From contig JASFXZ010000118.1 of the NCBI GenBank assembly GCA_032209605.1, positions 124,001-188,000 of the forward strand: DNA of 64,000 bases. Reading direction: 5' to 3'. The position numbers and the translations under genes are program-made. Below, piece after piece: positions 10,886-21,947 of this stretch. Position 1 is the stretch's first letter; every line of letters starts with the position of its first letter. This stretch comes from Mactromeris polynyma. Lineage: Eukaryota > Mollusca > Bivalvia > Venerida > Mactridae. The notes beneath the pieces are model-generated. The model did no database searches, was not told the DNA's origin, and worked only from the letters and a program-made list of their open reading frames with translations.

Positions 10886-11303
10886 CTGTTCCAAGCTTTG
10901 TGTTGACAGCAAAACTCGAGGCACCCTGTTTACTTCCTTTCACCAATTTTCCATACGCAACACAGTTCATGTGACCGGAATCGGTGTTCAAGCATTTCAC
11001 ATACAAATATCCTCCTAATCCTTTCTTAATTTCACCGATAACGTTCTCCATGGATAAGGGAGTAGGCCAAAGTCTACACAATTTACAAAATTTCAGCCTC
11101 TCCAACAACACGGCGAACTCCACAACACGCCTGCCTTCTTTCCAGCTGTCATTTACAGTCCTAGAACTCTCTACCTCCACAAAATCAGTCGTAACGTAGC
11201 TGTGCTCTTCTCTCACGTCGTATGATGCTTCACTTTTATGAGGAGTCAACTCTTTTTTGCAAGATGCAAAGCGGCCTCGTCGATCGCGCGTTTGTTCGGC
11301 CAT
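10886..11303 (-). CDS. Exon 1: N-terminal domain of the Mutator-like transposase gene
   Basis: Starts at ATG (MAEQTRDRRGRF) and ends at a GTAACG donor in phase 1. It carries a Cys-containing block: KFCKLCRLWPTPLSMENVIG, then KKGLGGYLYVKC and GHMNCVAYGK, then AVNTKLGTG. The CxxC...C...C spacing suggests a zinc-binding fold. The second locus at 23111-23560 encodes the same blocks, which confirms the exon. The start is the first in-frame ATG and is shared in position with that copy. Confidence 0.82.
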
Positions 11304-11946
11304 CTTTAAATCAGCTAAACGTCCAGATCACGTGGTCGTTTACCATGGTCACATGGTCGGTAACGTGACCTTCCGAAATGTACCGATATAACCCGGAAAA
11401 TACCGATTTTTCAGGGTCTGTAAACCTTAAAACGTTTTCCTTTTAAAATATATCGGGAATTACTTGCTGTAGATCAAATATTTTTATTTCACTCATACGT
11501 TATATTGCCTAAAAATTAATTACATTACCCCATAAGGTACCTCAATACACATGGTTAAGCGCGCGCTTGCACTCTAATTTTTATTTTCAAGCGTCTGATC
11601 TCATGGACTTCATCGAACTGAAATTTGGTCAAACCTTAAAAGATCTATCGTTTTGAATATTAATACTAGCACACATGTAATCTGTTCAATATTTATTGAA
11701 TCATGTGTGAAGATCAATTGTCAATTTCTAGTAACTTGCAGACATCAAGAGATAAAAAATTTCGAGTCGTGAGCGAAAATGGACACGAGGCACATGAAGG
11801 GGAAATGAGTTCGGACGTCATATACCCTGTCAGCAACGTGTATATAGAATCCTATATGCGTGCCTTTAACAAATGAAATTACTGGATTTTTCTTTGCAGT
11901 ATTATAAATTTCACTATATTCCACATAGTTATCCAAACATAATTAC
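11304..11946. other. Spacer between the two transposon genes
   Basis: No exon was found. The C-terminal half of the Harbinger nuclease would be expected here on the minus strand but no recognisable motif is present. A tataccctgtca motif near 11821-11832 resembles the end of the fold-back element at 2166-2278, so a rearrangement boundary may lie here. The part next to 11303 is probably the promoter side of the minus-strand transposase gene. Confidence 0.5.
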
Positions 11947-12019
11947 CTTCAAAGTACAATTTTCAAAAACTGACGAATCATGCGTTGAACCGGGCAACTT
12001 GGCAACAATGTCAGTAAAT
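11947..12019 (-). CDS. Harbinger nuclease exon 5 (second catalytic Asp region)
   Basis: Encodes FTDIVAKLPGSTHDSSVFEN, the conserved PGSTHD block of Harbinger nucleases. It ends at GTAATT, and the following intron start is duplicated at 2091-2126. Confidence 0.8.
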
Positions 12020-12204
12020 CTTTGAAATAGAAAATATTTACATGCATGTATGAATGTATAAACAGCGTAAACAATAATATATTGCATATGTGAATTAGGA
12101 AACAATCGACAATGTTTCCTATATAAGGATAGATGAATGACTGAAAACAACAATTATATCGAATGGCGATTGGTCAATGGCATTGGCAATAATACCTCAT
12201 TGTG

Positions 12205-12435
12205 TGATCCACCAGACCACCACAGCTTGAATTTGTTGAGTGCATGGACATTTTTCCTGCATACAAATATATTTTATATATGTATTTTGATGCAGTCACA
12301 GTCTATATATTTTCATGCAACCTTGGTGCAGCAATTGGAATTAAGGTTCCTTCCACTGCACCAACAGTGTTTGGAATTTTGCACTTCTGAAAAAAACCAT
12401 GCTTTACTGCAAGCAAATCTCTGCTCTCTGGAAAT
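12205..12435 (-). CDS. Harbinger nuclease exon 4, damaged
   Basis: Reads FPESRDLLAVKHGFFQKCKI then PNTVGAVEGTLIPIAAP, after which an AT-rich insertion brings a stop. VCRKNVHALN then resumes in another frame and shifts again. The conserved DGT is EGT. The lower boundary is approximate. Confidence 0.7.
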
Positions 12436-12861
12436 CTGAAACAAAATTCAAACAATAAGAATATTGAATATCATAAGTAAAAAAACAATACATGGTACAC
12501 AGCCAAAGGACCAATTATGTGATGTAAAATTGGATATTTTGATATGCATTTAGTTTACAAGTTTAATTTCATACATTGACAAAAACAACACAAATGGCAT
12601 TTAGCTATAAAAGTCAATGATTTAAACACAAAATGACATAGTCTGCAGTACATCAAAAGAACATGTATATATTATATGAACAATTTTTGAATAAATTTCG
12701 ACATAGGGTAAATAGAATGAATCACATTCATTGGCGAACCACATCAAACGTAGAACAGTATGGCTTTAAAATTAAAACCAAAAACTTACATTTTGTAGCT
12801 GTAAATGTAAACTCAATCATGTCAATTATTTTCAAATGATTAACAAATCTGAAAATCTAAC

Positions 12862-12901
12862 CTAATGTTGTCCAGTTTTGAATTAATCGCATCCACAAAA
12901 G
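12862..12901 (-). CDS. Harbinger nuclease exon 3
   Basis: A 40-bp exon encoding AFVDAINSKLDNIR between a TTACAG acceptor and a GTTAGA donor. It joins exon 4 in frame (R|FPES). Confidence 0.55.
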
Positions 12902-13228
12902 CTGTAATAATATTACAAGCACTTGAAAATACATAACAAAGCTCTAATTTCATAATCGACATATATATTGGTTAGACTATCAAACTATGATTGTGCATGT
13001 ATTCAATCATTTAATTTTAATAATGTTTACTTCTTAAAAAAAGTTGTTGTTGTATACACATAGACAAAAATGTAGTTGCTCATGGACTTTCATAAACCTA
13101 TACATTCCCAGACTAGTATTTCTCAACATGTGGCAATATCGATGTAAGACTCAACAGGCATGTCCTGTAACTGTAGTGCATTTATCAATATAAAGTCATG
13201 TTTTGAGGAACACGAAAAATTGGTCAAT

Positions 13229-13299
13229 GGCGCTACCAGGAATCGAACTCGAGTCTACGGATTGTCGGTCCGTTATGCTAACCACTACACTACAACGTC
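13229..13299 (-). mobile_element. tRNA-like sequence (Val GAC anticodon), SINE head or tRNA pseudogene
   Basis: The minus strand has an A box around GTGTAGTGGTTAGCATA and a B box GAGTTCGATTC. The anticodon stem ACGGA/TCCGT is perfect around a CCGACAA loop. The acceptor and T stems are poorly paired, so it is unlikely to be a functional tRNA. Confidence 0.5.
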
Positions 13300-13797
13300 A
13301 TTTTGGTGTAAATTTAACTTATAAAAAGTTGATTAAGGTTAACTACACAATGGACGAAGTACGGGGCGAATGTTTATATCCGCCACACAAGCACTTAACA
13401 CCAGCTGTAGTAATATTGAACCAATCTTACTCAATTAAAATTTGATAATAGTTAGCGACAGTTAAAGCACACTGTAAACCATAATAGTTATTTGATTAAC
13501 AGTCCTTCATATGGTACTTGTTATCATATATATGAGCATTAAAACAATAAAACCGGTATAGCTGTAGTTGTTTTTGACGTTGTGTATTTCCCAATAAATT
13601 CTTAGTCTTCAAACAACAAGCAATTTGTATCAAGATGCTTAGTATGTTTAATTATGATATATATGGAAATAAACGTACATGGAAACCAAGGATTGTACTT
13701 TTTTTGTTTCCAATTGCACAGCGTACACTATATTTAAAGAATTATGTACATTCTGCTGTGACATCATAGTGAATAAGACACAAAGAAGACATCTTAC

Positions 13798-13871
13798 CTA
13801 CCTACACCATACAAATCGCCAACTTCTGACAGGAAATCACCTTTCGCTAAAAAGCGAAGACCAATCAAAAC
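13798..13871 (-). CDS. Harbinger nuclease exon 2
   Basis: A TTTGCAG acceptor and a GTAAGA donor bound VLIGLRFLAKGDFLSEVGDL, the typical helix-turn-helix segment of this family. It is out of phase with exon 1, so a small exon is either missed or lost. Confidence 0.75.
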
Positions 13872-14234
13872 CTGCAAATTAATAATAAAATGGTTCATAC
13901 AGAACTTCTAGAAAAAATGACTTTTCAAGTACTTTTCCCCATTTTCAAGGATTAAAAATATTGATTTATTTTTTTGATAGCAGGGGTGCAGTGTATTTTT
14001 TAAGTTTATCCCACCAAGATGACCATCACTGCAGCAGGGTTAAAATTACTTTAATAGGGCATAAATCCGGTTGACTACCATACCATACTGTATGACCATA
14101 CTATTGGCTACTTAGCAATGGGCCCTGTTGAAAATAGCTCTGTCATTTTTCACACTTTTTCATCATTGTTGGTATATTTCGTATTTTTTGTCCTTTTTCT
14201 ATTTGCAGCAGAAGAAATAAAGGGCAATTTACCG

Positions 14235-14402
14235 AAAAAAAAATTTAAAATTCAAGTACTTTTGAAGGAGTTTATGGCTGTTACATATTCAAGTACTTTT
14301 CAATGAGAAGGCATCAAATTCAAGCACTTTTCAAGGAGTTATTGGCTGTAACATATTCAAGTACTATTTAAGGAAAAGGCATTAAATTCAAGCACTTTTC
14401 AA
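14235..14402. repeat. Two-copy tandem duplication of about 75 bp
   Basis: The phrases 'attcaagtacttttgaagg' and 'ggctgt.acatattcaagta' each occur twice in order, with 'aaattcaagcacttttcaag' also doubled. No coding content. Confidence 0.55.
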
Positions 14403-14675
14403 GACTGTGCGAACCCTGAATAAAATTTGAATTCTGCAAATATATATTTTATATAGTTTTGAATAAATTTACAAACTTAGTCAGACTAAATTATATCACA
14501 ATGCTTACAAACATGATTAGAATCACACATGCATTTACCATAATATAGTTGGATTTTTTTTTAAACATACTTTTTATCATCATTTAACATCAATGAATAT
14601 CAGATATGTACATTACATTGGATATTGTTAAGTCGCACTTGTAAGAAACTTAATTAAAACAATTGGAACAATTGT

Positions 14676-14746
14676 GCCCGATGTGGGACTCGAACCCTGC
14701 CCTCCGAATGGCAAATACAGTGCTCTACCAAATAAGCTAACCGAGC
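14676..14746 (-). mobile_element. tRNA-derived SINE head
   Basis: The minus strand runs GCTCGGTTAGC ... GGTAGAGC ... GGGTTCGAGTCCCACATCGGGC. Acceptor ends pair (GCTCGGT with ATCGGGC) but the anticodon stem is weak. The 3' half closely matches the element at 34494-34565, so both appear to be copies of one tRNA-derived family. Confidence 0.6.
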
Positions 14747-15413
14747 AGCAGTATAAACATCCACAACAACAAACCAAGAATAAGGGGAAAAACGGCGAAA
14801 TCCATGGGCGCTAGGTCGGGACTGTAAGGTGAATAATCTTAAGTTTCTACTCTCTCATCACTAAATCATTTATATCATTTATAAAAAAGTACCCCTGAAA
14901 CATTTGGTCGCTATAAAAAAGAATTATGAAAGTTTCTAGTTTGCACAGGTGTTTTTCCGAGTTCTACACCACACGTTACAATAACTCGCTGCTCCGCCCT
15001 AACGTCTGACATCGTCATGATTTGCGAACTTTCATTCAAACAGTTTCTTACAAAATGCTCATTTTTAGTACAAGGCTGTTAAAATCATAACAACATGACG
15101 TCTGTAAAGAACGGCACGTCATCAATAAATGACTCATTTTAACAACTGTACTAGATCGGATAAAAGCTCATATTTTAGCGTGCTCCAGTTGGAAACAATA
15201 ACACAGGTACCGTTGTCATAATTACTAAAATAATTAAACTCCATGAAAAGTGAATGTTAAAGAATTGTGTGATGTAATGCTAAGCATTGAAGTAGCATGT
15301 GTAAGGGAAAAATAAAGGTTGTCTACGAACTTTTCAGACAACCCTCGTACATATACAAGGTAAGTTAAAGTCAAATATAATTTACTTGCCTCAAAACTGG
15401 AATTGAATTTTAC

Positions 15414-15589
15414 CTGTTTGTTGATTTTTTCAGATTATCATCAACAAGTTCACAAAGATTACTGATTTCCTCTCTAGATAAGCGATATTGCGTCAATATT
15501 TCGGCATCTCTTAAATCTTCGAAGCACTTCCTTGCCCTAAATACCCTTTCTTGTCGGTCAGTCGCACGTATGAATGCTACGGCTGCCAT
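15414..15589 (-). CDS. Harbinger nuclease exon 1
   Basis: Starts MAAVAFIRATDRQERVFRAR and includes AEILTQYRLSREEISNLCEL, the N-terminal helical motif of HARBI1-like proteins. Ends at a GTAAAA donor. ATG follows an A-rich leader. Confidence 0.75.
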
Positions 15590-15767
15590 TTTTTGTTTGA
15601 GTTACGACACGTTACCACAGCCTAGTTAAAACAATAGTATGCATTACTAATAATTGGCCATTTTCGTTTTGGTTCCATATTTCTACAATGACTATGAAAC
15701 ATTTTACTGTCAATAGAATAATAAGTTAAAATAAATAAACATGATGTGAAACAGTAAACATTATTAC

Positions 15768-16980
15768 CTTCCTTGTAGACTACTGGCATGGACACTGCAA
15801 GTACAAAATGTATCTCCGTGTACAAGACCCTTTGTTTTGAAATAATTAGTGAGGAGTTTTACATCAGTTGTCTTTGGAACAAGTTTAACCTTATTTCCTT
15901 TGTTCTCTCCAAGAGTTCGAAGTGCATGGCATGAGACCTGATCACTACAGTTCATTTCGCATAACTAGTAAAACCCAGTGACCCAGTTGGTCTTCACTCC
16001 CTGTTCCTAATGCTTGATCTTCTCCGGTGTGATAGCCACTGTATCAGCATCGTCTCCATATTGATGTTTGGTTTATGTAAACTCTCATCAGTTGGAGATG
16101 TCACAAGTTTCTCACTGAGCGCAATAGACATGTGTACCGATTGTCAATGACCTCACTTTCATCAAAGTTAGAATCAGGAACATAATCCAAGTCCCTATAA
16201 GAATAATCAACTTCAGGTGGAAAGTCTGCAACAAAATCAGAATTTAAAGTCAGTGAGTCCAAGCATTCTGATGGTTCATCACCAAGTGTCTGTGACAACT
16301 TTGGTGAGCCTGAGGAGTCTGGTTCAACACCATAATCTTTAAAATAAAAAAATGCATAGCATGATGTCCCCAATTGTTCAGAAATGAAAAGATAATTTTG
16401 TGTAAAATGATGTGCAAAATAGAAAAAAGAATAACTTTCATGACAAGGGGAATCCATCCTGCCACCGCCTACAGAATGCCAAACATTCTTCAGTCACAAA
16501 GCTTTCAGAGTCATGGCAGTGATATCATTTGGATTCAAAATATGTATTTAAAAAACTTGAAAGATGCAATCAGTCATAGAATCTTAACAGAAAATAGTGA
16601 ACAAGAATACAACTGAGTAAAGTACAATATTTCTGAAGACTCATTTAAAACAGAAGCTAGATATATTGGAGGATATTGACATTTGACCAAAATCTATGAC
16701 TATAAAGTTTAAAGATTTTTTTAAAGAGTTTTCTTAATCGTCTCAGTATGTAGTATACATATTTGAATTATGATTGCTTTCCAGATCTCTGCAAAGAAAA
16801 CATAGTTCCATATTTAAAATATGGTGCTCTAATAAAGTTCCACTTACCAGAAACAGTCACTTTGACTGCACGATGTTCTTCCAAAACATTATGTTTGATA
16901 CCACCCATATTTGTCAACAACTGGCACAACACCTTTTGTCTGAATCCTGTTAAACGATGTCCTACCAGCATGCTTCCCAA
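15768..16980 (-). CDS. Candidate three-exon gene with an acidic segment and a Cys-rich end, family not recognised
   Basis: Three minus-strand exons fit in phase: 16971-16848 (MLVGHRLTGFRQKVLCQLLT ..., donor GTAAGT), 16336-16116 (an acidic segment with DLDYVPDSNFDESEV, donor GTGAGA) and 15964-15768 (LCEMNCSDQVSCHALRTLGE ... DTFCTCSVH, donor GTAATA). The last exon has two Cys pairs around a 45-residue spacer, reminiscent of a zinc-binding ZAD-type fold, but I do not recognise the family. Later exons are not found downstream, where the Harbinger fragments begin, so the gene may be truncated or may contain the Harbinger copy in an intron. The first exon could extend upstream. Confidence 0.45.
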
Positions 16981-17589
16981 CCATCCCGATTGAATCGGGA
17001 GTTTCCCGATTCCAAGTCTAAAACCCGACGGCCCCGATTGAAACCTAATATAACCCGACGAAACGAATTTCGGATGTTATGTGTAATGAAAATAGCTTCG
17101 GGTCATTGTTTACACAGCTGGAGATCTGTGTTTTGATCGGGTTTACCAATGTTTACGAGTCCAGAGATAGAATCGTACAAAGAGATCCGAATAATACCGA
17201 ATGTTCGCAATGAGCCAATCAAATCGCTCGATTTCAGTCTCGCGTGAACGAGAACGACCTTCACATTGCGCGAAATACAGAATGAAAGGCGTGAAAGTTA
17301 ATTGCTCGGACAATTATTAAGACAACGAATTATAGACGATAATTGGCGCGGGGGCCATGCAATTACGAACTTTAAAAGGAGAGCAGCAATTAAAACATGC
17401 GGTAAGTATTTTTGATGTTCATTGTTTAAGAACGTCCTTTTAAATCGGCGTTTATGAGCAGGAAAACTGCGATTGCTCAACATACCTTAGTACGAAATCG
17501 TGAATCTGAATGAAATGTGTCTCCCCATTTCTTTCGTAGAACTCGTATCAAACATATCAAAAAGAATTAATTGTTTAACGTGCATAATC
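16981..17589. promoter_or_regulatory. Possible bidirectional promoter spacer with CCCGAT palindromes
   Basis: This is GC-richer than its surroundings and lies between minus- and plus-strand first-exon candidates. It contains a perfect palindrome CCCGATTGAATCGGG and further CCCGA copies at 17007-17060. No clear TATA box. Regulatory function is inferred from position only. Confidence 0.3.
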
Positions 17590-18311
17590 ATGACTAAACG
17601 GAAAGCTCAAGGTTCAGACTCTACAACTCCAACTAAGAGAAAAAAGTATGTGTTATTGTTGTGATAGGCTGTATATATGTATGTATGATGTGGTTGTTGT
17701 GATAGGCTGTATATATGTATGTATGATGTGGTTGTTGTGATAGACTGTATATATGTATGTATGATGTGGTTGTTGTGATAGACTGTATATATGTATGTAT
17801 GTATGATGTTATTGTTGTGATAGGCTGTATATATGTATGTATGATGTTATTGTTGTGATAGGCTGTATATATGTATGTATGATGTGGTTGTTGTGATAGG
17901 CTGTATATATGTATGTATGATGTGGTTGTTGTGATAGACAGTATATATGTATGTATGATGTTATTGTTGTGATAGACTGTATATATGTATGTATGATGTT
18001 ATTGTTGTGATAGATTGTATGTATGTTTAATGTAATTTTTTATCTGTTCTAATTTAACTTTGATATTCTAATAAATATAAAACTGTTATATTTGCTTGTA
18101 TTTTTTATATAGTGAGGTTAAAATCACCATACATAAGAAAAAACTAACATATTTACAGCGCGCGCCGCTAAAAATTAGGCCGCAAATTTCCTCCCACTTG
18201 AAAGTCCAAATCTCCCACTTAGAAATCTGGAAAAACCCTATTGAGGGTCAAAGAAAGTTGGGAAGCATGCCTACCAGGGAAGCTAAAACTGAAAAAATAC
18301 AAGAAGCATAA
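17590..18311 (+). CDS. Candidate two-exon small basic protein
   Basis: Exon 1 (17590-17645) encodes MTKRKAQGSDSTTPTKRK and ends at a GTATGT donor. Exon 2 (18113-18311) follows a TTTATATAG acceptor and continues in frame for about 66 residues, Lys/Arg-rich, to TAA at 18309. The intron is almost filled by a 38-bp satellite. The MxKRK...TPxKRKK start resembles N-termini of zinc-finger/hAT-related nuclear proteins, but no catalytic or zinc motif follows, so it may be the remnant of a longer gene. Confidence 0.35.
17646..18027. repeat. 38-bp tandem repeat, about 10 copies
   Basis: The unit is gtgataggctgtatatatgt atgtatgatgtggttgtt with TGTGGTTG/TGTTATTG and AGGC/AGAC variants. One copy carries an extra GTAT. 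The last copy degenerates into TGTATGTATGTTTA. Confidence 0.95.
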
Positions 18312-20186
18312 GATATTGTAACATAATGCAAATAATGTTATCCAAGCAAAGCAATGTAGCAATGTATTACAGCAAAAGTAAGAGTGCCACTTTTCCTTCA
18401 ATTGGTCTCGAAGACTTAAAGTAAAACCGTCATTAACTTTTTCACAAAAATGTGTTGGGACAAAGACCTTGAATGAATCAACCTTCTAGTATCAGACTGT
18501 GTCCACTGGAGCCTAACTTAGGCTACTCTCAGCCATTAGTGTTGGTCATCTGGTTAGAATAATGGACATTCACATCAATCAACATAATAAGATACTTTGC
18601 ACAAAACTAAATACCCATTTGCACTATACTACACATCAAACACCACCCTTTCTATATGTTTCCCACATCTTGAGCATTGTTTCTGCAGAAACATCTCCGT
18701 GAGAGATTGAATAATTTAAGCCTATTCTAATCATTTCATTACTTAATTACTAGTATGGACAGCATTGCATTTCTCACATTGAATCTGCTGACCTTGTCTG
18801 TGGTTATGTAGCTTCAGTTCTACAGAGGTATGCATCATAGCTTTGGCTGACATATTGTTGCTAATGAACATATTTTCCAGAAATATAGATCAATTTGTTG
18901 AAGAAGCTCCACATTAAAACCATAATTACAAAATATTCCTATACTTACACAATAGATATATCAATCCAATCCTGTGGCTGGTAGGCAGGATCGTATGGGT
19001 CATAATCTGGATCACAAATTCTTCCACAGTTCTGTACTTGACAACTCAATATCAACCCTATAATGTTTACAAGGCACATGTATATAAATACAAGATGTAG
19101 ATTTTTTACATTAGTACTGTATAGTGAAGTGTGTAACAAATTCAGCATATAGCATTTAGAAAAATCCTATCACTATGAGTTGGGATTAGTATGTCAATGA
19201 AGTTTCAAATCTTGGTAAAAAAACAGTTGGGCAATAATTTGTCAAAGATTTCCTAAAACTCAAATAATATTTACATACATATATATATATATTCATACAA
19301 ACTACCATTCACATTATTTCATATTTACACATGGGAGCAACAGAGATTTAGCAGTTCAAGATACCAACTAATATCCATTTGCTTCAAAAAGTCTTAATAA
19401 TGTTACCTAACAAGACAACCAGCATTGCCTTATATTGCTCAAACGAGTCAATAGCATGTAACACAGAAAGGAGATGATGATATGCCCCAATTTAAACCTT
19501 TACCTAGTTTTTGATACCATATGATCCTGTGTGAGACATACAATTTACAAAGACAAACACTCTGACAATGTTTTATGGAGAACCAACTGGAAGTGTTACT
19601 CAAAATTAGATAAGAATGCATGACATAGATCTTTAATCCAGACAAGCAAGTTTCAAACATATGATAACACACATTTCAATAAGAATAACACACATGCAGT
19701 TCTAACATGTTTCATGTACATCAAATACAAAATGTGATCTGTTAAGAGTTAACAATTAATGTTTTTCTAGAACGTGACCTAGGTGACAGAGGTTTTGATC
19801 TTGCATGACCTAGTGTTTAACTATACCAAGATACAATAAAGCCAATGATTCTGACTAACAATTGTTTTACCAAGTAACTATATTTTGGTCACAGACAACC
19901 AGGTATCAAACCTGACTGTGGTCTTGCAGCTACAAACATAGTGTCCATGTTTGATCAAGATCACTTCAGAAACATAAATGGTACAGCATATCCAAATTTA
20001 ATATGAATATCATGGTTCGTCAAACATGTAATATACTATCTTAAACTGGTTCTCAAATTGCCACAACACAGTGAAGTAAATAAGTACAATTGTCAAAAAC
20101 ACAATTTTGGTTATAATATCTCTGAATACAAAAACATATCTTTGACGTCATGTACACGATTCTACGCTAAACTGTAAAACAAAATA
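18312..20186. other. Mostly non-coding stretch, one weak exon candidate
   Basis: One possible minus-strand exon at 18949-19035 reads NCGRICDPDYDPYDPAYQP with a GTAAGT donor, acidic like the exon at 16116-16336. No other supported exon is present. An (AT)n microsatellite lies at 19268-19293. Confidence 0.35.
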
Positions 20187-20250
20187 CCTTCTTTATTTTC
20201 CTCTTGCTCTGAGGCAATCTTTGAATTTCTCCACTATCTTCAGCTAACCT
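20187..20250 (-). CDS. Possible linker exon of the second transposase copy
   Basis: Reads AEDSGEIQRLPQSKRKIKK between an AG acceptor and GTATTT. Basic content and position match exon 7 of the first copy, but sequence similarity is slight. Confidence 0.3.
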
Positions 20251-20955
20251 GAAAATGTATAAACTGTTACTATTATAGAGTGTTCAACACTTCTATTTTC
20301 ATATACAATGCTCAAACATCATTATGTTATGCCATGCTATGTATGTATATTTGTTAAATGGTAAAATACTATCATGTTTACAGGTGAAAATTGACAAAAA
20401 TTACATTTGATCTAAAATTGGGAAAATCAGATGTGATCTATTTCATGTATTTGTGCAGTCAGATGCTAACAACAGTATCAGAAAAGCATATAAAAGCATT
20501 ACTCATTATATTTTAATGATTTTGGTTTCAAATAATGACAATTTGAAACAAGAAATGAAAACTTTGAATTGGGATTTTTTTACCAAAAAATTGGGAAAAA
20601 GACACCTTTTTCAATTCAGAATAAAGACTATTACCCGCTATATAATAAGCCAAAAAGTTTACCTTCTGCTGATGATATAAGTCTTGAACTCTGACTCATG
20701 GAATGTAATGGAACGGCTAAACAGGAACTGGTGTAATGAAAAAAAAGAACATTGCAATAAAACTAAAACAGCTTAACAGGAGCATAAATGTAAAGCAAAG
20801 AACAAGGAACAATAACTAAGCTATGTAACTGTAATCACACTAATAACAAACATCGTCCATCTATCTAACTGCAAAAAGATCTTCTTTACGAAACAGCTAA
20901 ACTCCAACTAGTAACACAACAGTAAAATCAAGTATGAACTGAACAATATCAGTAC

Positions 20956-21414
20956 CTGGGCAATATAGCACCGTCCCTCATTGATAAAGGCAGACGTTGC
21001 AGGAATCTAAAGTCCAGAGACTCCGAGTTGCCATAGTGAAGAGACTTTGGAGCTCTGAGAGTTACTTCTCAATTGGCATGTCCACACTACTGACTTGATC
21101 CGAGGTCTGAGTATTGTTCAGCATTTGCAGTAATAGACTGGAATATTTTCTCAAGTCATGCACGAAGTACATCATCCTTCAGTGGAGCCCTATAGGGTAG
21201 ACTTTTATGAGAGTAAACATTACATGTTAAACTGTCAAACCCTCGCTTGTGCCAGGTGGTATCAACTGCACAGGACATTCCACTTCTGGTCTTGCATGGA
21301 TACTTTGGTAACAACCTTAGTTTTCTTCTAGGTGTAGCACAAGGTCTATCCATGATCTTCCTTTTCGAAGGCGTACATGAAGTCACATATCTGGCATTTC
21401 TCGGTGTAAGGTCA
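20956..21414 (-). pseudogene. Fused core exon of the second transposase copy with internal deletion
   Basis: From a TTTTAG acceptor: RKLRLLPKYPCKTRSGMSCA, then KRGFDSLTCNV joined to YSHKSLPYRAPLKDD. Three in-frame stops and one frameshift follow before INEGRCYIAQ and a GTACTG donor. About 470 exon bases plus an intron present in the first copy are missing here. Confidence 0.85.
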
Positions 21415-21538
21415 CTAAAATAGATAACCAAATTCAAAAACTTTTTACAAAGTATGAAAAATATAAACTTGAGAAGATTTATAATTTAGTAAACCTGATA
21501 TACTTAAAGGAATATGCATATCGGTATGTATATTTTTG

Positions 21539-21695
21539 GCCCAGGGCCCAAGATAATAAAACAGAAACTCGAGACCAGTCTCAGATCTCAAGCATCTGAT
21601 TGGTTGAAATTGAGACCAGTCTCCAAATGGACCAATCAAAAGTTGGAGTTTTGAGACTTGTCTCCAATCTCAGTTTTATGATCTTGGGCCCAGGC
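21539..21695. mobile_element. 157-bp MITE with GGGCCCAAGAT inverted ends
   Basis: The left end GCCCAGGGCCCAAGAT and the right end ATCTTGGGCCCAGGC are inverted copies, and the similarity continues for about 55 bp (ATAAAAC, GAGACCAGTCTC). It lies between the transposase-copy exons. Confidence 0.72.
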
Positions 21696-21849
21696 ATTGT
21701 TCCTTACAAGTGATATGATCCACAGCTGGTTTACTCTAGACACAAAAAAATGACAGAGGTTAATTATGTTTATAACATATTGAAATGCAGATAAAAATAA
21801 GCATATACATGTAATAATTAAAAATATATACCAATTTCCTGGAGAGCTT

Positions 21850-21947
21850 GATAGAAGACTCAGCTCTCAACAGTGTCTGGTCCATTATCATGTTCATCAT
21901 CTGTCCATTCATCATCATTCTCTATGGTAGACTTGGATAGAATTCTT
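21850..21947 (-). pseudogene. Possible exon 4 of the second transposase copy
   Basis: Reads ILSKSTIENDDEWTDDEHDN then a stop. The acidic character matches the linker exon of the first copy. Boundaries are weak. Confidence 0.35.

Larger units (their letters stand above)
3839..11303 (-). pseudogene. Mutator-like transposase fused to DEDDh exonuclease, nine exons, frameshifted
   Basis: Nine exons (minus) join 11303-10886, 9577-9397, 8957-8856, 8662-8570, 8245-8141, 7696-6907, 5796-5604, 4962-4838 and 4672-3839. The N-terminal and central parts match the animal Mutator-like transposase family (conserved blocks CKTRSG, EYLEGDGDNT, HRSLPYK, APKSLHYGNSESLDFR). The C-terminal exons form a DEDDh 3'-5' exonuclease with ExoI (TDLETTDL), ExoII (AHNGRRFDF) and ExoIII (HDALEDVRAL) motifs. 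Splice sites are near consensus and the other phases agree; exon 5 needs an internal acceptor. At least four frameshifts break it: exon 5 (run of six A), exon 6 (AAAAAAG), exon 8 (CTAAAACT) and exon 9 near 4530. Either it is a recently decayed transposon-derived gene, or some A-run indels are assembly errors over an intact gene. Confidence 0.8.
11947..15589 (-). pseudogene. HARBI1-like PIF/Harbinger nuclease, fragmented
   Basis: Exons at 15589-15414, 13871-13798, 12901-12862, 12435-about 12205 and 12019-11947 together resemble the N-terminal two thirds of HARBI1-type DDE nucleases: the ILTQYRLSREEI helix, VLIGLRFLAKGDFLSEVGDL, the region before the first catalytic Asp (PNTVGAVEGTLIPIAAP) and the second Asp region (KLPGSTHDSSVFEN). 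The usual first catalytic DGT reads EGT. Phases do not all agree (exons 1-2 and 2-3), exon 4 has a stop and a roughly 30-bp AT-rich insertion, and the C-terminal part with the last acidic residue is absent. It is a dead copy. Confidence 0.82.
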
